A stretch of 45,557 nucleotides of DNA, taken from positions 1 through 45,557 of the forward strand of contig CAWHPS010000021.1 in the NCBI GenBank assembly GCA_963831235.1, in the 5' to 3' direction. This DNA is from CAWHPS01 sp963831235 (GTDB lineage: Bacteria > Fibrobacterota > OXYB2-FULL-49-7 > JAEUSG01). Both the position numbers and the translations under genes were made by a program. Positions 7,204 to 16,526 of the stretch are shown in pieces; the first letter of the stretch is position 1; the number at the start of each line of letters is the position of its first letter. The notes under the pieces are model-generated. The model was given only the letters and a program-made list of their open reading frames with translations. It was not told the DNA's origin and searched no databases.

Positions 7204-8894
7204 TTGCCTTGCGCCTTTTCAATTTTTGCCCAGGTGTCTTTTAGCGTTACAATCCGGTTAAATATGGGTTTGTCTGACTGTGATACGGCAGTATCAATAT
7301 AAAAGTAGCCCATTCGCTCGAATTGTACGCGGCTTCCAGGGGCAATTTCGGCAAGGCTTGGTTCAATTTTGCATCCAGTAAGAATTTCAAGGGAGTTTGG
7401 ATTGATGTTGGACATGAAATCCAATCCTTCAGGAGCATCATCTGGATTTGGTTTTGCAAACAATGTATCGTATAATCTTACCTCGGCTGTTTTGGCATGC
7501 AAAGCAGAAACCCAGTGGATTGTTGACTTGACTTTACGGCCATCAGGCGAATCGCCTCCTTTGGTGGCAGGGTCATAAGTACAGTGGAGTTCAATGATTT
7601 CTCCGGTGTTTGTGTCTTTTATCACCTTTTCGCATTTGATGTAATATGCATAACGCAGCCTGACTTCGCGCCCGGGGGAAAGCCGGAAATATTTTGGTGC
7701 GGGCACTTCCATAAAATCCTCCCGCTCAATATAGAGCTCGCGGGAAAACCACACTTTGCGGGTGCCGGAAGAGGGATCTTCCGGATTGTTGATTGCATCA
7801 AGTTCTTCGACCTTATCCAAAGGGTAATTTGTGATTACAACCTTTATTGGACGCAGAACGCAGAATAAGCGGGGCGCTGTTTTATTGAGCTCCTCCCTTA
7901 TGCAATGCTCAAGAAATGCAAGATCAACCATGCTGTCACGCTTGGCAACACCGATTCGATCGCAGAAATTGCGGATGGAAGCGGAGGTGTAGCCTCTGCG
8001 CCGCAAACCTGAAAGTGTGGGCATTCTGGGGTCATCCCATCCTGAAACCGTATTGGTCTCGACAAGCTGCCGTAGCTTCCTTTTACTCATAATAGTATAT
8101 GTAAGGTTAAGCCTTGCGAATTCAATCTGCCGGGGCCTGTAGATCTCGAGTTCTTCGAGAAACCATTCGTATAGGGGCCTGTGATCCTCGTATTCAAGAG
8201 AACATAATGAATGGGTGATGCCTTCAATTGAATCGCTTTGGCCGTGTGCAAAATCGTACATCGGATATATGCACCATTTGTTCCCTGTCCTATGGTGAGG
8301 AGTGTGAAGGATCCTATATATAACCGGATCTCGCATGTTCATGTTGCCGGATGCCACGTCAATCTTTGCGCGAAGCACCCTTTTCCCGTCAGGGAATTCC
8401 CCTTTGCGCATGCGCTCGAAAAGATCGAGGTTCTCTTCAACGGTTCTATTTCGAAACGGGCTTTCCCTGCCGGGCCTGGTAAGTGTGCCACGGTATTCCC
8501 GTATTTCCTCAGCTGATAAATCATCAACATAGGCTTTGCCTTTTTTGATCAGCTTTATTGCAAACCCATAAATCTGTTCGAAATAATCGGACGCATAAAA
8601 AAGCCTGTTTTCCCAATCAAACCCGAGCCAGTGGATATCTTCCTGGATGGCTTCAACAAACTCAGTTTCTTCTTTTACCGGATTAGTGTCATCGAATCGC
8701 AGGTTGGTTTTGCCGCTAAAGTCCCGGGCCAGTCCGAAATCAATGCAGATTGCTTTGGCATGCCCTATATGAAGCCAACCATTTGGCTCAGGTGGAAACC
8801 GGGTATGAACGGTTTTGAATCTGTTGCTTGCAATATCTTCAATAATGCATTCTTTAATAAAATTAGTCGGGGTATCCGGCGTTATGTTTTCCAT
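7200..8894 (-). CDS. glnS: Glutaminyl-tRNA synthetase
   Basis: The 564-residue class I synthetase charges tRNA-Gln directly. The first signature is in FPPEPNGWLHIGHAKAI, with HIGH at 42-45; the PPEPNGYLHIGHAK form distinguishes GlnRS from GluRS. The second signature is MSKRKL. The DDTNP, EYEDHRPLYEWFL and GWDDPRMPTLSGLRRRG blocks are characteristic of GlnRS, and the C-terminal beta-barrel anticodon domain ends in RIVTLKDTWAK. Length is close to the E. coli enzyme (554). The gene begins 23 bases after gltX, and its stop overlaps the start of the aminotransferase. Having GlnRS as well as GluRS suggests tRNA-Gln is not made solely through the amidotransferase route. Confidence 0.95.
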   Translation of the reverse strand: MENITPDTPTNFIKECIIEDIASNRFKTVHTRFPPEPNGWLHIGHAKAICIDFGLARDFSGKTNLRFDDTNPVKEETEFVEAIQEDIHWLGFDWENRLFYASDYFEQIYGFAIKLIKKGKAYVDDLSAEEIREYRGTLTRPGRESPFRNRTVEENLDLFERMRKGEFPDGKRVLRAKIDVASGNMNMRDPVIYRILHTPHHRTGNKWCIYPMYDFAHGQSDSIEGITHSLCSLEYEDHRPLYEWFLEELEIYRPRQIEFARLNLTYTIMSKRKLRQLVETNTVSGWDDPRMPTLSGLRRRGYTSASIRNFCDRIGVAKRDSMVDLAFLEHCIREELNKTAPRLFCVLRPIKVVITNYPLDKVEELDAINNPEDPSSGTRKVWFSRELYIEREDFMEVPAPKYFRLSPGREVRLRYAYYIKCEKVIKDTNTGEIIELHCTYDPATKGGDSPDGRKVKSTIHWVSALHAKTAEVRLYDTLFAKPNPDDAPEGLDFMSNINPNSLEILTGCKIEPSLAEIAPGSRVQFERMGYFYIDTAVSQSDKPIFNRIVTLKDTWAKIEKAQGK

Positions 8895-8917
8895 TTAATT
8901 TGTTTTCCTTTTTGATT

Positions 8918-10372
8918 TTACTGCATTCTTGCTTTTACAAAAGCAGTGGTTTCCTTGAGCCTTACAATGCAACGATCTTTTCCAAGCATTGCCATGCTTT
9001 CAAAAAGCGGCAAAGATGTTGATGCGCCGGTTATTGCAAGGCGCAAAACCATCATAAATTGGCCTGGTTTTATTCCGCTTTCATCCCGCACTTTATTGAT
9101 TGACTGTTCTAATGCTTCTTTGCTTGAGCTCTTAAGTTCTTCTATAGCACCAATGCTTTTCTTTAATATGTCTTCGATTAGCTTTTTTTCAAGTCCCTTT
9201 ATTGAAAAATCTTCGATATTATATTCAAGTGATGTTTTGAAAAACATATCAGTCCAGAAGGCGAATCCATGGCCTATTCTAAAGCGTTCCTGAACAAGAG
9301 GGAGGATTGGGGATAGGTAATGGCAGGAGAAATCAAGCGTTTCTGTAAGGTAGTGAATGTATTCTTCAGGCGAATATTTGCGGACATATTCCTCGTTCAA
9401 TGCATTGAGCTTTATAAGATCAAAAACAGGGGATGAAGTGGAGATTTTATCAAGCGAGAAACCTTCTTTTATCATGTCAAGTGTGAACCGTTCATTGTCC
9501 TCTCCTGAAAAATAACCCATTAATGCAAGAAAATTGATTATGGCTTCTTTTGTATATCCGGCGGCACGGAACCAATTGAGGGAAACCGGGTTCTTGCGTT
9601 TTGAGACCTTGGATTTATCCATGTTGCGTAAAAGAGATAAATGGGCGAATTTCGGGGCTTGCCAGCCAAAGGCGCGGTAGATGAGCACATGTTTTGGTGT
9701 TGACGGGATCCACTCTTCAGCACGTATCACATGGGTTATTTCCATTAAGTGATCATCAACAACATTCGCAAGATGATATGTTGGAAAGCCGTCAGCTTTT
9801 AACAGCACCTGATCATCAATCTCACTGTTAAGATATTCAATTTCCTTGTTTCGAATCTCGTCATGGAAAGATGTCCTGGCATCAGGATCCCTAGGTACCT
9901 TTAGGCGGATCACATGAGCTTCTCCTTTTGAAATCCTTGTCTTTGCATCATCCTTATTTAATGACCTGCAGGTTCCATCATAACCAAGGGATTTTTTTTC
10001 AGCAGCAAGCTTTTTTCGCATCTCATCGAGCCTTGCCTGTGAACAGAAGCAAGGGTATGCCGCATCTTTTTCAACAAGTTCATCAGCGTATTTTCTGTAA
10101 ATCGGATAACGTTCGCTTTGTCTGTATGGGGCGTGAGGCCCACCCACATCAGGCCCTTCGTCCCATTTAAATCCGAGCCAGCGAAGGGCTGCGTATATGG
10201 AATCCTCGCTTTGCCGTGTTGAGCGGGTCTGGTCCGTGTCTTCTATACGCAGAATGAAGTCGCCTTTATTCGCCTTGGCAAAACAGTAGTTGAAGAGCGC
10301 AGTATATGCGGTCCCGACATGCGGTTCGCCTGTGGGGGATGGCGCTATTCTTACACGTATCTTTTCAGGCAT
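8918..10372 (-). CDS. gltX: Glutamyl-tRNA synthetase
   Basis: The 484-residue class I synthetase attaches glutamate to tRNA-Glu. It opens with the GluRS form of the HIGH motif, RIAPSPTGEPHVGTAYTALF, has LRIEDTDQTRSTRQSEDSI and GFKWDEGPDVGGPHAPYRQSER just after, and carries the KMSKS-type motif in DKSKVSKRKNPVSL. The full-length C-terminal helical anticodon-binding region follows. It is the first gene of the gltX-glnS-aminotransferase-cyaA operon. A TGGACA-N18-TATATT promoter candidate lies about 50-80 bases upstream. Confidence 0.95.
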   Translation of the reverse strand: MPEKIRVRIAPSPTGEPHVGTAYTALFNYCFAKANKGDFILRIEDTDQTRSTRQSEDSIYAALRWLGFKWDEGPDVGGPHAPYRQSERYPIYRKYADELVEKDAAYPCFCSQARLDEMRKKLAAEKKSLGYDGTCRSLNKDDAKTRISKGEAHVIRLKVPRDPDARTSFHDEIRNKEIEYLNSEIDDQVLLKADGFPTYHLANVVDDHLMEITHVIRAEEWIPSTPKHVLIYRAFGWQAPKFAHLSLLRNMDKSKVSKRKNPVSLNWFRAAGYTKEAIINFLALMGYFSGEDNERFTLDMIKEGFSLDKISTSSPVFDLIKLNALNEEYVRKYSPEEYIHYLTETLDFSCHYLSPILPLVQERFRIGHGFAFWTDMFFKTSLEYNIEDFSIKGLEKKLIEDILKKSIGAIEELKSSSKEALEQSINKVRDESGIKPGQFMMVLRLAITGASTSLPLFESMAMLGKDRCIVRLKETTAFVKARMQ

Positions 10373-10419
10373 TCAAAGCTCCATGAGTTTAAAGATTGTC
10401 AAGGTTCATTGAGATTGAA

Positions 10420-10449
10420 AATATATATCCTGATGCTTCGGATTGTCCA
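10420..10449 (-). promoter_or_regulatory. Candidate sigma-70 promoter of the gltX operon
   Basis: On the minus strand TGGACA (5 of 6 to TTGACA) is followed 18 bases later by TATATT (5 of 6 to TATAAT), about 50 bases before the gltX start. It is the only good pair in the short region upstream of this operon, but AT-rich sequence yields such matches easily. Confidence 0.4.
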
Positions 10450-10497
10450 TAATCCTATAGAGAATTTGAAAATGCGCTTTCCTCTATTTATGTTGAC

Positions 10498-10755
10498 ATG
10501 GAAAGACTTAAAAATAAATATTGCTATCCTGAAACAAATGAATTTCTTAAATCAGGAGCGCTAAAAATAGAAATAAACACAAAAGCTGTTTTGGATACAA
10601 TTAATAATTATGCAGCAAAAATACACAATTGTCCTTTAATATTCATGAGAGGGGCGGATGAAGCAAATTCAATACGTTCATTGTCAAAGCACACTGAAGA
10701 TAATAAGCTGGATTTTAATAAGTTGCTTGATTTGTTTTTCAGTGTATTGTTCTAA
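10498..10755 (+). CDS. Hypothetical protein, possibly a gene remnant
   Basis: An 85-codon low-GC frame reads MERLKNKYCYPETNEFLKSG at the start and ends KLLDLFFSVLF. The frame is actually open from 10453 with protein-like sequence (FENALSSIYVDMERL) but has no earlier start, and its last 98 bases overlap the next gene in another frame. I do not recognise it. It may be the tail of a broken gene whose upstream part was lost next to gltX. Confidence 0.22.
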   Translation: MERLKNKYCYPETNEFLKSGALKIEINTKAVLDTINNYAAKIHNCPLIFMRGADEANSIRSLSKHTEDNKLDFNKLLDLFFSVLF

Positions 10756-11353
10756 ATCAAATCCTATAATTCAAGCCCAAAATATTGGTAGCCAGCAACA
10801 AATAGACTCGATCATAGAAATAAAACAATTCGATACGCTCATTTTATCGTTTGCTGCTAATTTACAGAGCAACATATCGAGGAATACTGTTGTTTTTCCT
10901 ACATACACATTGGGTGGTCGTGCATTTGTAGTCTGTGACTTTGATACAAATTTTGTTTATATCTCTTCTAAAATTATTGTTAAAAACATATCAAATAATA
11001 TTATTTTTATAGACACACTAAATTATACTTTTCAAAATATCAGAAATTACTTTGACATAAGAGTTGATCTAACACCAACAACAACATTGTCTGAAATTGA
11101 ATCTCTCTTCACCCTATCATATTCAACTTCTGTCTATCCTGATACTTTAAGGCCCATCTATCCTAACTCTATCATGTTTGACAAAGATTATATATTTAAG
11201 ATTTGTGGTCCAAATTCACAAGAAAAACTATGTGTTCCTTCGTGGATTTGCATCGTGAAAGGAACCTTTTTATTGGAGCATATTATCAGTATAAACGATT
11301 CAACGATAAAAAACCCTATGTATCAAAAGTTATATAAAATTATTATAGAATAA
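10658..11353 (+). CDS. Putative lipoprotein of unknown function
   Basis: This 231-residue protein begins with a 15-20 residue basic/polar segment and a strong hydrophobic stretch (LKIISWILISCLICFSVYC). Two cysteines could serve as lipobox cysteine, LISC or SVYC, and LISC fits the consensus better. The mature part is rich in Asn, Ile, Thr and Ser and looks like a beta-sandwich of short strands (SKIIVKNISNNIIFIDTLNY). No domain is recognised. A GAGAGGGG ribosome-binding site precedes the ATG. GC is clearly lower than in the flanking housekeeping genes, suggesting an accessory or acquired gene. Its first 20 codons resemble the start of the zinc protein at 12393 (see findings). Confidence 0.6.
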   Translation: MKQIQYVHCQSTLKIISWILISCLICFSVYCSKSNPIIQAQNIGSQQQIDSIIEIKQFDTLILSFAANLQSNISRNTVVFPTYTLGGRAFVVCDFDTNFVYISSKIIVKNISNNIIFIDTLNYTFQNIRNYFDIRVDLTPTTTLSEIESLFTLSYSTSVYPDTLRPIYPNSIMFDKDYIFKICGPNSQEKLCVPSWICIVKGTFLLEHIISINDSTIKNPMYQKLYKIIIE

Positions 11354-11518
11354 CCATAATTGCGACAGAGTCTATTTTCAAAAATGAGGTACATATAAAC
11401 CGTCATCTATTTATTTAAGAGATTGCACAAATTCAATTAGCCTTTGCGAAGCTGTGAAGGAAAAAGCTTTCTTTCCGGATGAGCGGATCTCATTCCTCCT
11501 GTGAGTAATTATAGAATC

Positions 11519-12154
11519 TTATTTCTGTTTCTTATCCAAATCTAAAATTGTTTCAAAAGCATATCCCGCCCCTATAAAATACATAAAAGGCAATCCAAAT
11601 CCTGGGTCGGCACCGTTAAGGCTCTTGTTTACTTCATCAGGTAACGATTGATGCCAACACGCTCCTACACCACTAGTAATGACAAACGATCTTGAATTGC
11701 CAAACTTCATGTCAACACCTACATACCCGGCAATTCCGTTAAGGGTTCCCCGAAAATATTCTGATGATGGAATTTGATGGGAAATACCCCAAACATCAGT
11801 TGATGAGTAATATTTAGTGACTGTAATATCATATGATGCCGTTAGACCGTAGAGCGCTTGAATAAAAAAGGTTCGTTTCCTATCGACATAGAACCTAAAA
11901 CCAAGGCTCCATCCAATATCCTCTGTTTTTGGATAATCTCCTACTCCTAAAGTAAATCCAAGATGGCGGCCACCTAATTCAAGACAGGGTCCGAATCCAC
12001 CATATGGATACCCATAACCGATTGTTACCTTACCAGTAAAGAGAGTCCCTTTATTTTCCAAACTTTCAATGTCTTCCGTTTCAATTCCATCAATAACTCT
12101 TGCAGTTATCAACGTAGGAATAAAAAGAAAGAGGAACAGAATAAATCGAAGCAT
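11519..12154 (-). CDS. Exported outer-membrane beta-barrel-like protein
   Basis: The 211-residue protein starts with a clean signal peptide (MLRFILFLFLFIPTLITARV) and continues as alternating Gly/aromatic strands: GKVTIGYGYPYGGFGPCLEL, GFTLGVGD, GWSLGFRFYVD, GIAGYVGVDMKFG and FMYFIGAGYAF. This spacing of short amphipathic strands ending in aromatic residues is typical of small outer-membrane barrels. No specific family is recognised. The downstream side (11354-11518) shows no clear gene. A zinc-motif gene lies 80 bases upstream on the same strand, so the two may be co-transcribed. Confidence 0.6.
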   Translation of the reverse strand: MLRFILFLFLFIPTLITARVIDGIETEDIESLENKGTLFTGKVTIGYGYPYGGFGPCLELGGRHLGFTLGVGDYPKTEDIGWSLGFRFYVDRKRTFFIQALYGLTASYDITVTKYYSSTDVWGISHQIPSSEYFRGTLNGIAGYVGVDMKFGNSRSFVITSGVGACWHQSLPDEVNKSLNGADPGFGLPFMYFIGAGYAFETILDLDKKQK

Positions 12155-12234
12155 AAGAAATTAAATAGCTTTTAAATCCCTTAATTGTCAATAATTATCT
12201 TGACTGCCTGAAATAATTAAATGAATTGTTCGAG

Positions 12235-12393
12235 TCAATAATAACTCTCAACCCTTCCAGTTCCAAGACAATTTCCACAAAGATCTGGATGTTTTTGATC
12301 TCCATCAGTTCCGGAACCTTTACACATAGGGCAAAGGCAAACACCATTTATAATCTTCAGTATGGCTTGACAATGCATGCATCTAATTTTCAT
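12235..12393 (-). CDS. Small DnaJ-type zinc-finger protein
   Basis: The 52-residue protein has three cysteine pairs: CMHC at the start, then CPMCKGSG and CGNCLGTG. The last two are CxxCxGxG motifs as in the zinc region of DnaJ. It has no J domain, so it is a stand-alone zinc hairpin of the type often found next to assembly or chaperone genes. The frame extends to a TTG at 12429 without ribosome-binding site; the ATG at 12393, giving MKIRCMHCQ, is the more natural start, though its own ribosome-binding site is weak too. It lies upstream of the beta-barrel gene on the same strand. Confidence 0.55.
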   Translation of the reverse strand: MKIRCMHCQAILKIINGVCLCPMCKGSGTDGDQKHPDLCGNCLGTGRVESYY

Positions 12394-12479
12394 TATTCGC
12401 CCAAATATAGAAAAATGTCTATTGAACAATTTTTAAGTGGTTTTTCCGGAGGAGAATCATAAAAGGTATTGGCGTTTTT

Positions 12480-12602
12480 ATGATAAAATCTTGGGTGATC
12501 TTTGACTTAGGAAAAAGAGATCAGAAGGCAATGGAAAAATGTCAATACGTCGAGCTCCCGGGCTGCGAAGATTTCAGTAAGGAAGAAATCAAAGTAGATT
12601 AA
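12480..12602 (+). CDS. Short hypothetical ORF (40 residues)
   Basis: A 40-codon frame from an ATG at 12480 reads MIKSWVIFDLGKRDQKAMEK, then CQYVELPGCEDFSKEEIKVD. The composition is protein-like, with an ordered start and acidic end and two cysteines eight residues apart, but the ribosome-binding site is poor and the region between 12463 and 12660 otherwise holds nothing recognisable. It could be a microprotein or a gene fragment. Confidence 0.22.
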   Translation: MIKSWVIFDLGKRDQKAMEKCQYVELPGCEDFSKEEIKVD

Positions 12603-12660
12603 TATGTTCTCTGATTAAATGCAAAGGCATTCCACTTGGTATTAGTAACCGATTCCACGC

Positions 12661-13878
12661 CTATGGTAAACCTGCAAGCCAATGGCTTGCGCTGATTACT
12701 AAAATATTTTGTAAGCCGTTTTTGTGAATTTGCCTGACACCTGGTTTGCCGGTTAATAGAATTCCGGGTATTTGCAGCATGTTCTGAAATTTTTTCAATG
12801 ATGCCGGTATTGAGGTGTCACTTGCTTTTACCTCAACCATGAACAACGGCTTCCTATTATCAGCCACAAGAAAATCCACCTCTTCCTTGTCCCTGTTCCT
12901 GAGATAGTGCAGGGAAAATCTGCCCAACCCCCTGTCGTTCCAGGAGGAAATGGCCCTGTACAGCTCAAGCGCAACAATATTCTCTAGCCTTGGACCCGGA
13001 GAATCTATCAGCGCCGGATTATAAAAATAGGCCTTTCTTTCCCTTGTAACTGAGCGGGAAATTTTGGAGGTCCATGGCGTCAAGCGAAAGATGATGAATA
13101 GTGCCTCAAAAGTTTCTATCCATGTACGAATGGTCGGGCCGGAGGTTTGTAAGTCCTGCGCCAGATTGTCGTTCGATAAAGGGCTGCCTACTTTGGAAGG
13201 CAATATGCTATAGAGCAACTCAACCTGATCGATCTGCCGGATTTGAGTGGCATCCCTTAAATCCTCCCTGATTAACTGCCTTCCATAAGCAGTTTCCCAC
13301 CGCAGAAAAAAGGATTTCCGTCCGGACAAAAACGGCTCAGGGAAACCGCTGAGCATTTCCAATTGTTCCAGAGAATTCTGCATGGCTGCGGTTTCATTTT
13401 CCAGCACTATGAGCGGATCCTTTTGGAAAGAGTTAAAATCCAGGTGAAAGCTGGACAGTTCAGCCAATGTCAGAGGAAAAAGGGACATCTCGAAATATCT
13501 GCCTGCAAGGGAGTCGCCGCCTTTTCGATAAACATTCAATCGACCGGACCCCAAAATCAGAAAATGATAATTATCCGCATTCCCGTCATAAACCCCTTTT
13601 AAATAATTTTTCCATTTACGATATTTATGAATTTCATCAAGTACAACCAATGGGGTGGATGTATCCCGCCTTTCAAGGTTTTCAAAGAAGGATGGGTTGG
13701 ACAAAATAATCTTCTTGTCGCGGGCTATATCCCAATTAGCATAAACTGAATTCGCATATCCGGCTAACAAGGATTTCGCAAAAGTAGTTTTACCGCACTG
13801 CCTTGGCCCGGAAAGAAAAACCATTGATTTTTCTGATGAAATATCTTTCCATAATAAATTATAATACTGACGGTCCAT
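12661..13878 (-). CDS. AAA ATPase with DUF4143 C-terminal domain
   Basis: The 405-residue protein belongs to the common family of AAA_14 ATPases with a DUF4143 tail. The Walker A loop is GPRQCGKTT (24-32), Walker B is LVVLDE (77-82), and GSGRLNVYRKGGDSLAGRYF is the typical sensor/arginine region. The C-terminal part has EEVDFLV...MVEVKAS, the D/E...ExK arrangement seen in this family and reminiscent of a restriction-endonuclease-like fold. Family members are often scattered singletons in genomes and spread horizontally; their role is unsettled. There is no ribosome-binding site. A TATATT hexamer at 13885-13890 lies only 6 bases before the ATG, so a leaderless transcript is possible. A large palindrome (13916-13973) sits just upstream. 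Confidence 0.85.
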   Translation of the reverse strand: MDRQYYNLLWKDISSEKSMVFLSGPRQCGKTTFAKSLLAGYANSVYANWDIARDKKIILSNPSFFENLERRDTSTPLVVLDEIHKYRKWKNYLKGVYDGNADNYHFLILGSGRLNVYRKGGDSLAGRYFEMSLFPLTLAELSSFHLDFNSFQKDPLIVLENETAAMQNSLEQLEMLSGFPEPFLSGRKSFFLRWETAYGRQLIREDLRDATQIRQIDQVELLYSILPSKVGSPLSNDNLAQDLQTSGPTIRTWIETFEALFIIFRLTPWTSKISRSVTRERKAYFYNPALIDSPGPRLENIVALELYRAISSWNDRGLGRFSLHYLRNRDKEEVDFLVADNRKPLFMVEVKASDTSIPASLKKFQNMLQIPGILLTGKPGVRQIHKNGLQNILVISASHWLAGLP

Positions 13879-13915
13879 AATACTAATATATTATAAATCA
13901 TAGTGTTATGCAATC

Positions 13916-13973
13916 CTTTTCTAAAGGCTACTTTGGAAAAGTCACGACTTTTCTAAAGTAGCCTTTAGAAAAG
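13916..13973. repeat. Compound palindrome (four alternating 11-bp units)
   Basis: A 28-bp arm is followed, after two bases, by its inverse complement with a single mismatch. Each arm is itself an imperfect inverted repeat, so the order is CTTTTCTAAAG, GCTA, CTTTGGAAAAG, TCACGA, CTTTTCTAAAG, TAGC, CTTTAGAAAAG. It can fold as one long hairpin or as two smaller ones. It lies between the AAA ATPase start and the insertion sequence and follows no gene end, so it is not an ordinary terminator. A REP-type element, a transposon remnant or an operator are all possible. Confidence 0.85.
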
Positions 13974-14106
13974 CCAGGTTAAAAACAATTCAACTTTCAA
14001 TAGAAACTCTTTTGAATAATTGATTAGCCGGCGGCCTCCGTTAATGCCGTTGAATCAAGATTGACTGATGCTATGTGCTATATAATAGGTGAAGAACTCG
14101 GGTCGT

Positions 14107-14141
14107 TTGCGGGTGACCCACCCCTTCTTTCCCCTCCCTAC
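14107..14141 (+). repeat. Left outer inverted repeat (MITE-like)
   Basis: TTGCGGGTGACCCA followed by a pyrimidine run ending TCCCCTCCCTAC. The complement of this block recurs inverted at 16603-16637, outside the insertion sequence ends, and its inner 12 bases recur exactly at 16541-16552. The GGGTGACCC core is itself nearly palindromic. The pair probably marks a small non-autonomous element into which the insertion sequence moved. Confidence 0.6.
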
Positions 14142-14158
14142 AAAAGTACTGATCATGT

Positions 14159-16526
14159 CCCATATTTTTTCTGGACACGGGGGGTTGCGTGAAATTAGAT
14201 TTAGGGCATGGTTATATGTGGTCGAGTGTTTACGGACGAGACTATCCATCGCGTCCAAACGACGATAGATACGGAGCCAACCCTTTCGCGGGTTCAGTTG
14301 TCCAAAAGAATCTGCACCTGGTTCGATTGGCGGAATAGCGCTGGAAGGTTGAAAGATATGGCTTGCCGAGTCGCTTTGTTGAAGCTGGATCGCCGAGGGG
14401 TTATTCGTTTGCCGGTTTTGCAAGCCTCGCCACCACCCAAATCCAAGCATGTTAAATATGAAGGGGAGATAGAAGGCGAATCGAATCCGATCCAGTGTGG
14501 TTTGGACGAACTTGGGACGATAGAAATAGTTCGGATTGGTAGTGCAGACAGTAAGGTTTCGCGGATATGGAATGCGCTTTTTGACAAATATCATTATCTG
14601 AAGTCTGGACCCTTGTGTGGAGCTCAGCTTCGGTATTTGATTCGGAGTGAACATTTTGGTTGGTTGGGTGGATTTTCTTTTAGTTCCGGGGCTTGGCGTG
14701 TCGGGTCGCGTGACCTGTGGATTGGATGGGATGAGAGCGCCCGCAAGAAGAATTTGCCAAAGGTAGTTGGAAACAGCCGGTTTTTGATTATTCCGCATGT
14801 TGAGGTTCCCAATCTGGCGTCTCACGTGATGTCGCTGATGATAAAACGGCTGAGTGTTGACTGGCAGGAACGCTATTGTGTGGAGCCGGTTTTGTTGGAA
14901 ACCTTTGTTGAACGGGGTAGATTTATCGGGACATGTTATAAGGCTTCCAATTGGATACACGTTGGGGAAACACGCGGTAGAGGACGACAGGACAAGTTGA
15001 ATTTGTATTCCGTGCCTGTAAAAGATATGTATCTTTATCCCTTGCGGTCTGATACAAAGGATATCCTTTGTGAGGGTTTGCCCAAGCCTGTTGTGATTCG
15101 AGCCAAGGGAGAAGAGGATTGGGCGCAGGCAGAAATGGGGTCGGCCGTATTTGGCGATTCGCGATTGGCACAAAGGTTGGTGACGATTACGCGGGATTTT
15201 TTTGCGCGTCCCCGAGCCAATATTCCACAGGCGTGCCAAAGCAGGGTCAAAACGAAGGCCGCATATCGATTTTTCGAACATATGGATACCACGATGGATA
15301 AGATCATGCAACCGCATTATGAGAGTACGCTGGGTCGTATGGTTAAAGAGAAAGTGGTCCTGGCGGTACAGGATACGACTAGTTTGAATTACAGTCTGCA
15401 TCCTGCCACGGAGAATCTTGGATTGATTGGCTCCAGTGAAGAAGGTCCGATAGGCTTGATGGTGCATGATACGGTGGCCTTTAATTTGGAAGGAACGCCG
15501 TTGGGTTTGCTGGATGTTCAATGTTGGGCACGGGATCCTGAGGAATTTGGCAAACGGGAATTGCGTAGAACTCTTCCGATTGAAAAGAAAGAAAGTTACA
15601 AGTGGTTGAAGAGCTTTAAGGCTGTCGCCGAAGCACAGAAACGCAATCCCGATACAAGGATTGTCAGTGTGGGCGACAGGGAAGCGGATATTCATGAGTT
15701 TTTTGAATTGGCCTTGAGCAATCCCGAACATCCCCAGGTTTTGGTCCGCGCAGAATATGACAGATTGCTTACGGATAATCAAGGGCATGTGTGGGATCAT
15801 GTTGCTGAACAACCGCTTTCGGGTACACAGGAAATTTACGTTCCTCGGCGGAAGAACCAAAAGGCGCGCACGGCGCAGATGGAAGTGCGGTTTGCGCAGG
15901 TTACGCTCAAGCCACCGAAATCGAAACCACATTTGAAAGCGTTGATCATTTGGACGATACTGGCGGAAGAGAATAATTCCATCGAAGGTATCGAACCCTT
16001 GAAATGGATGCTGCTGACCACCCGTCCCGTCAACTGCTTTGAAGATGCCATAGAAATGCTGTCCTGGTATTGTTTGCGTTGGGGTATCGAGGTGTATCAC
16101 CGAACTTTGAAAAGCGGCTGCCAGATTGAACAAAGGCAATTGGGGTGTGCAGACCGGATCGAAGCCTGTCTGGCTGTTGATATGGTTGTGGCGTGGCGCA
16201 TCTTTCATTTGACAAAGTTGGGACGCGAGGTACCTGACGTACCTTGTACCATTTTCTTTGAAGAAGCTGAATGGAAAGCACTGGTGGCTTATAAAACTCA
16301 AAGTCCCATCCCTCCGGAAAAAACACCGACATTGCGAGAGGCAATTCATATGACCGCCAGTCTGGGTGGTTTTCTTGGCCGTAAGGGAGACGGCGAACCA
16401 GGGACACAAACCCTCTGGCTCGGTCTCCAGCGTCTTGAGGATATCGCAGCAACTTGGAAAATCATGGTTTCGCTTCCTGTCCCATATCATGGTTCGCCCC
16501 CCGTGTCCAGCCCCCCAAGATATGGG
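14159..16526 (+). mobile_element. IS4-type insertion sequence with DruA-fused transposase
   Basis: The element is bounded by inverted repeats. The left end has CCCATAT (14159-14165), five Ts, and CTGGACACGGGGGG (14171-14184); the right end has CCCCCCGTGTCCAG (16497-16510), a 9-base spacer and ATATGGG (16520-16526), the same blocks inverted with a longer spacer. It contains one gene, the 773-codon transposase, whose stop codon directly follows the right end. I could not find a convincing target duplication next to these ends, so the exact borders may differ by a few bases. It lies inside a second pair of inverted repeats. Confidence 0.75.

Noticed and set aside
10319..10564. 81-codon plus-strand frame over the gltX start
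   Set aside because: It overlaps the conserved 5' end of gltX antisense and has no ribosome-binding site or protein-like composition.
11411..11500. Minus-strand fragment reading RSSGKKAFSFTASQRLIEFV before a stop
   Set aside because: It looks protein-like but has no start or recognisable homology, and an AGGAGG-ATG in another frame gives only 18 codons. It may be a gene remnant but cannot be supported.
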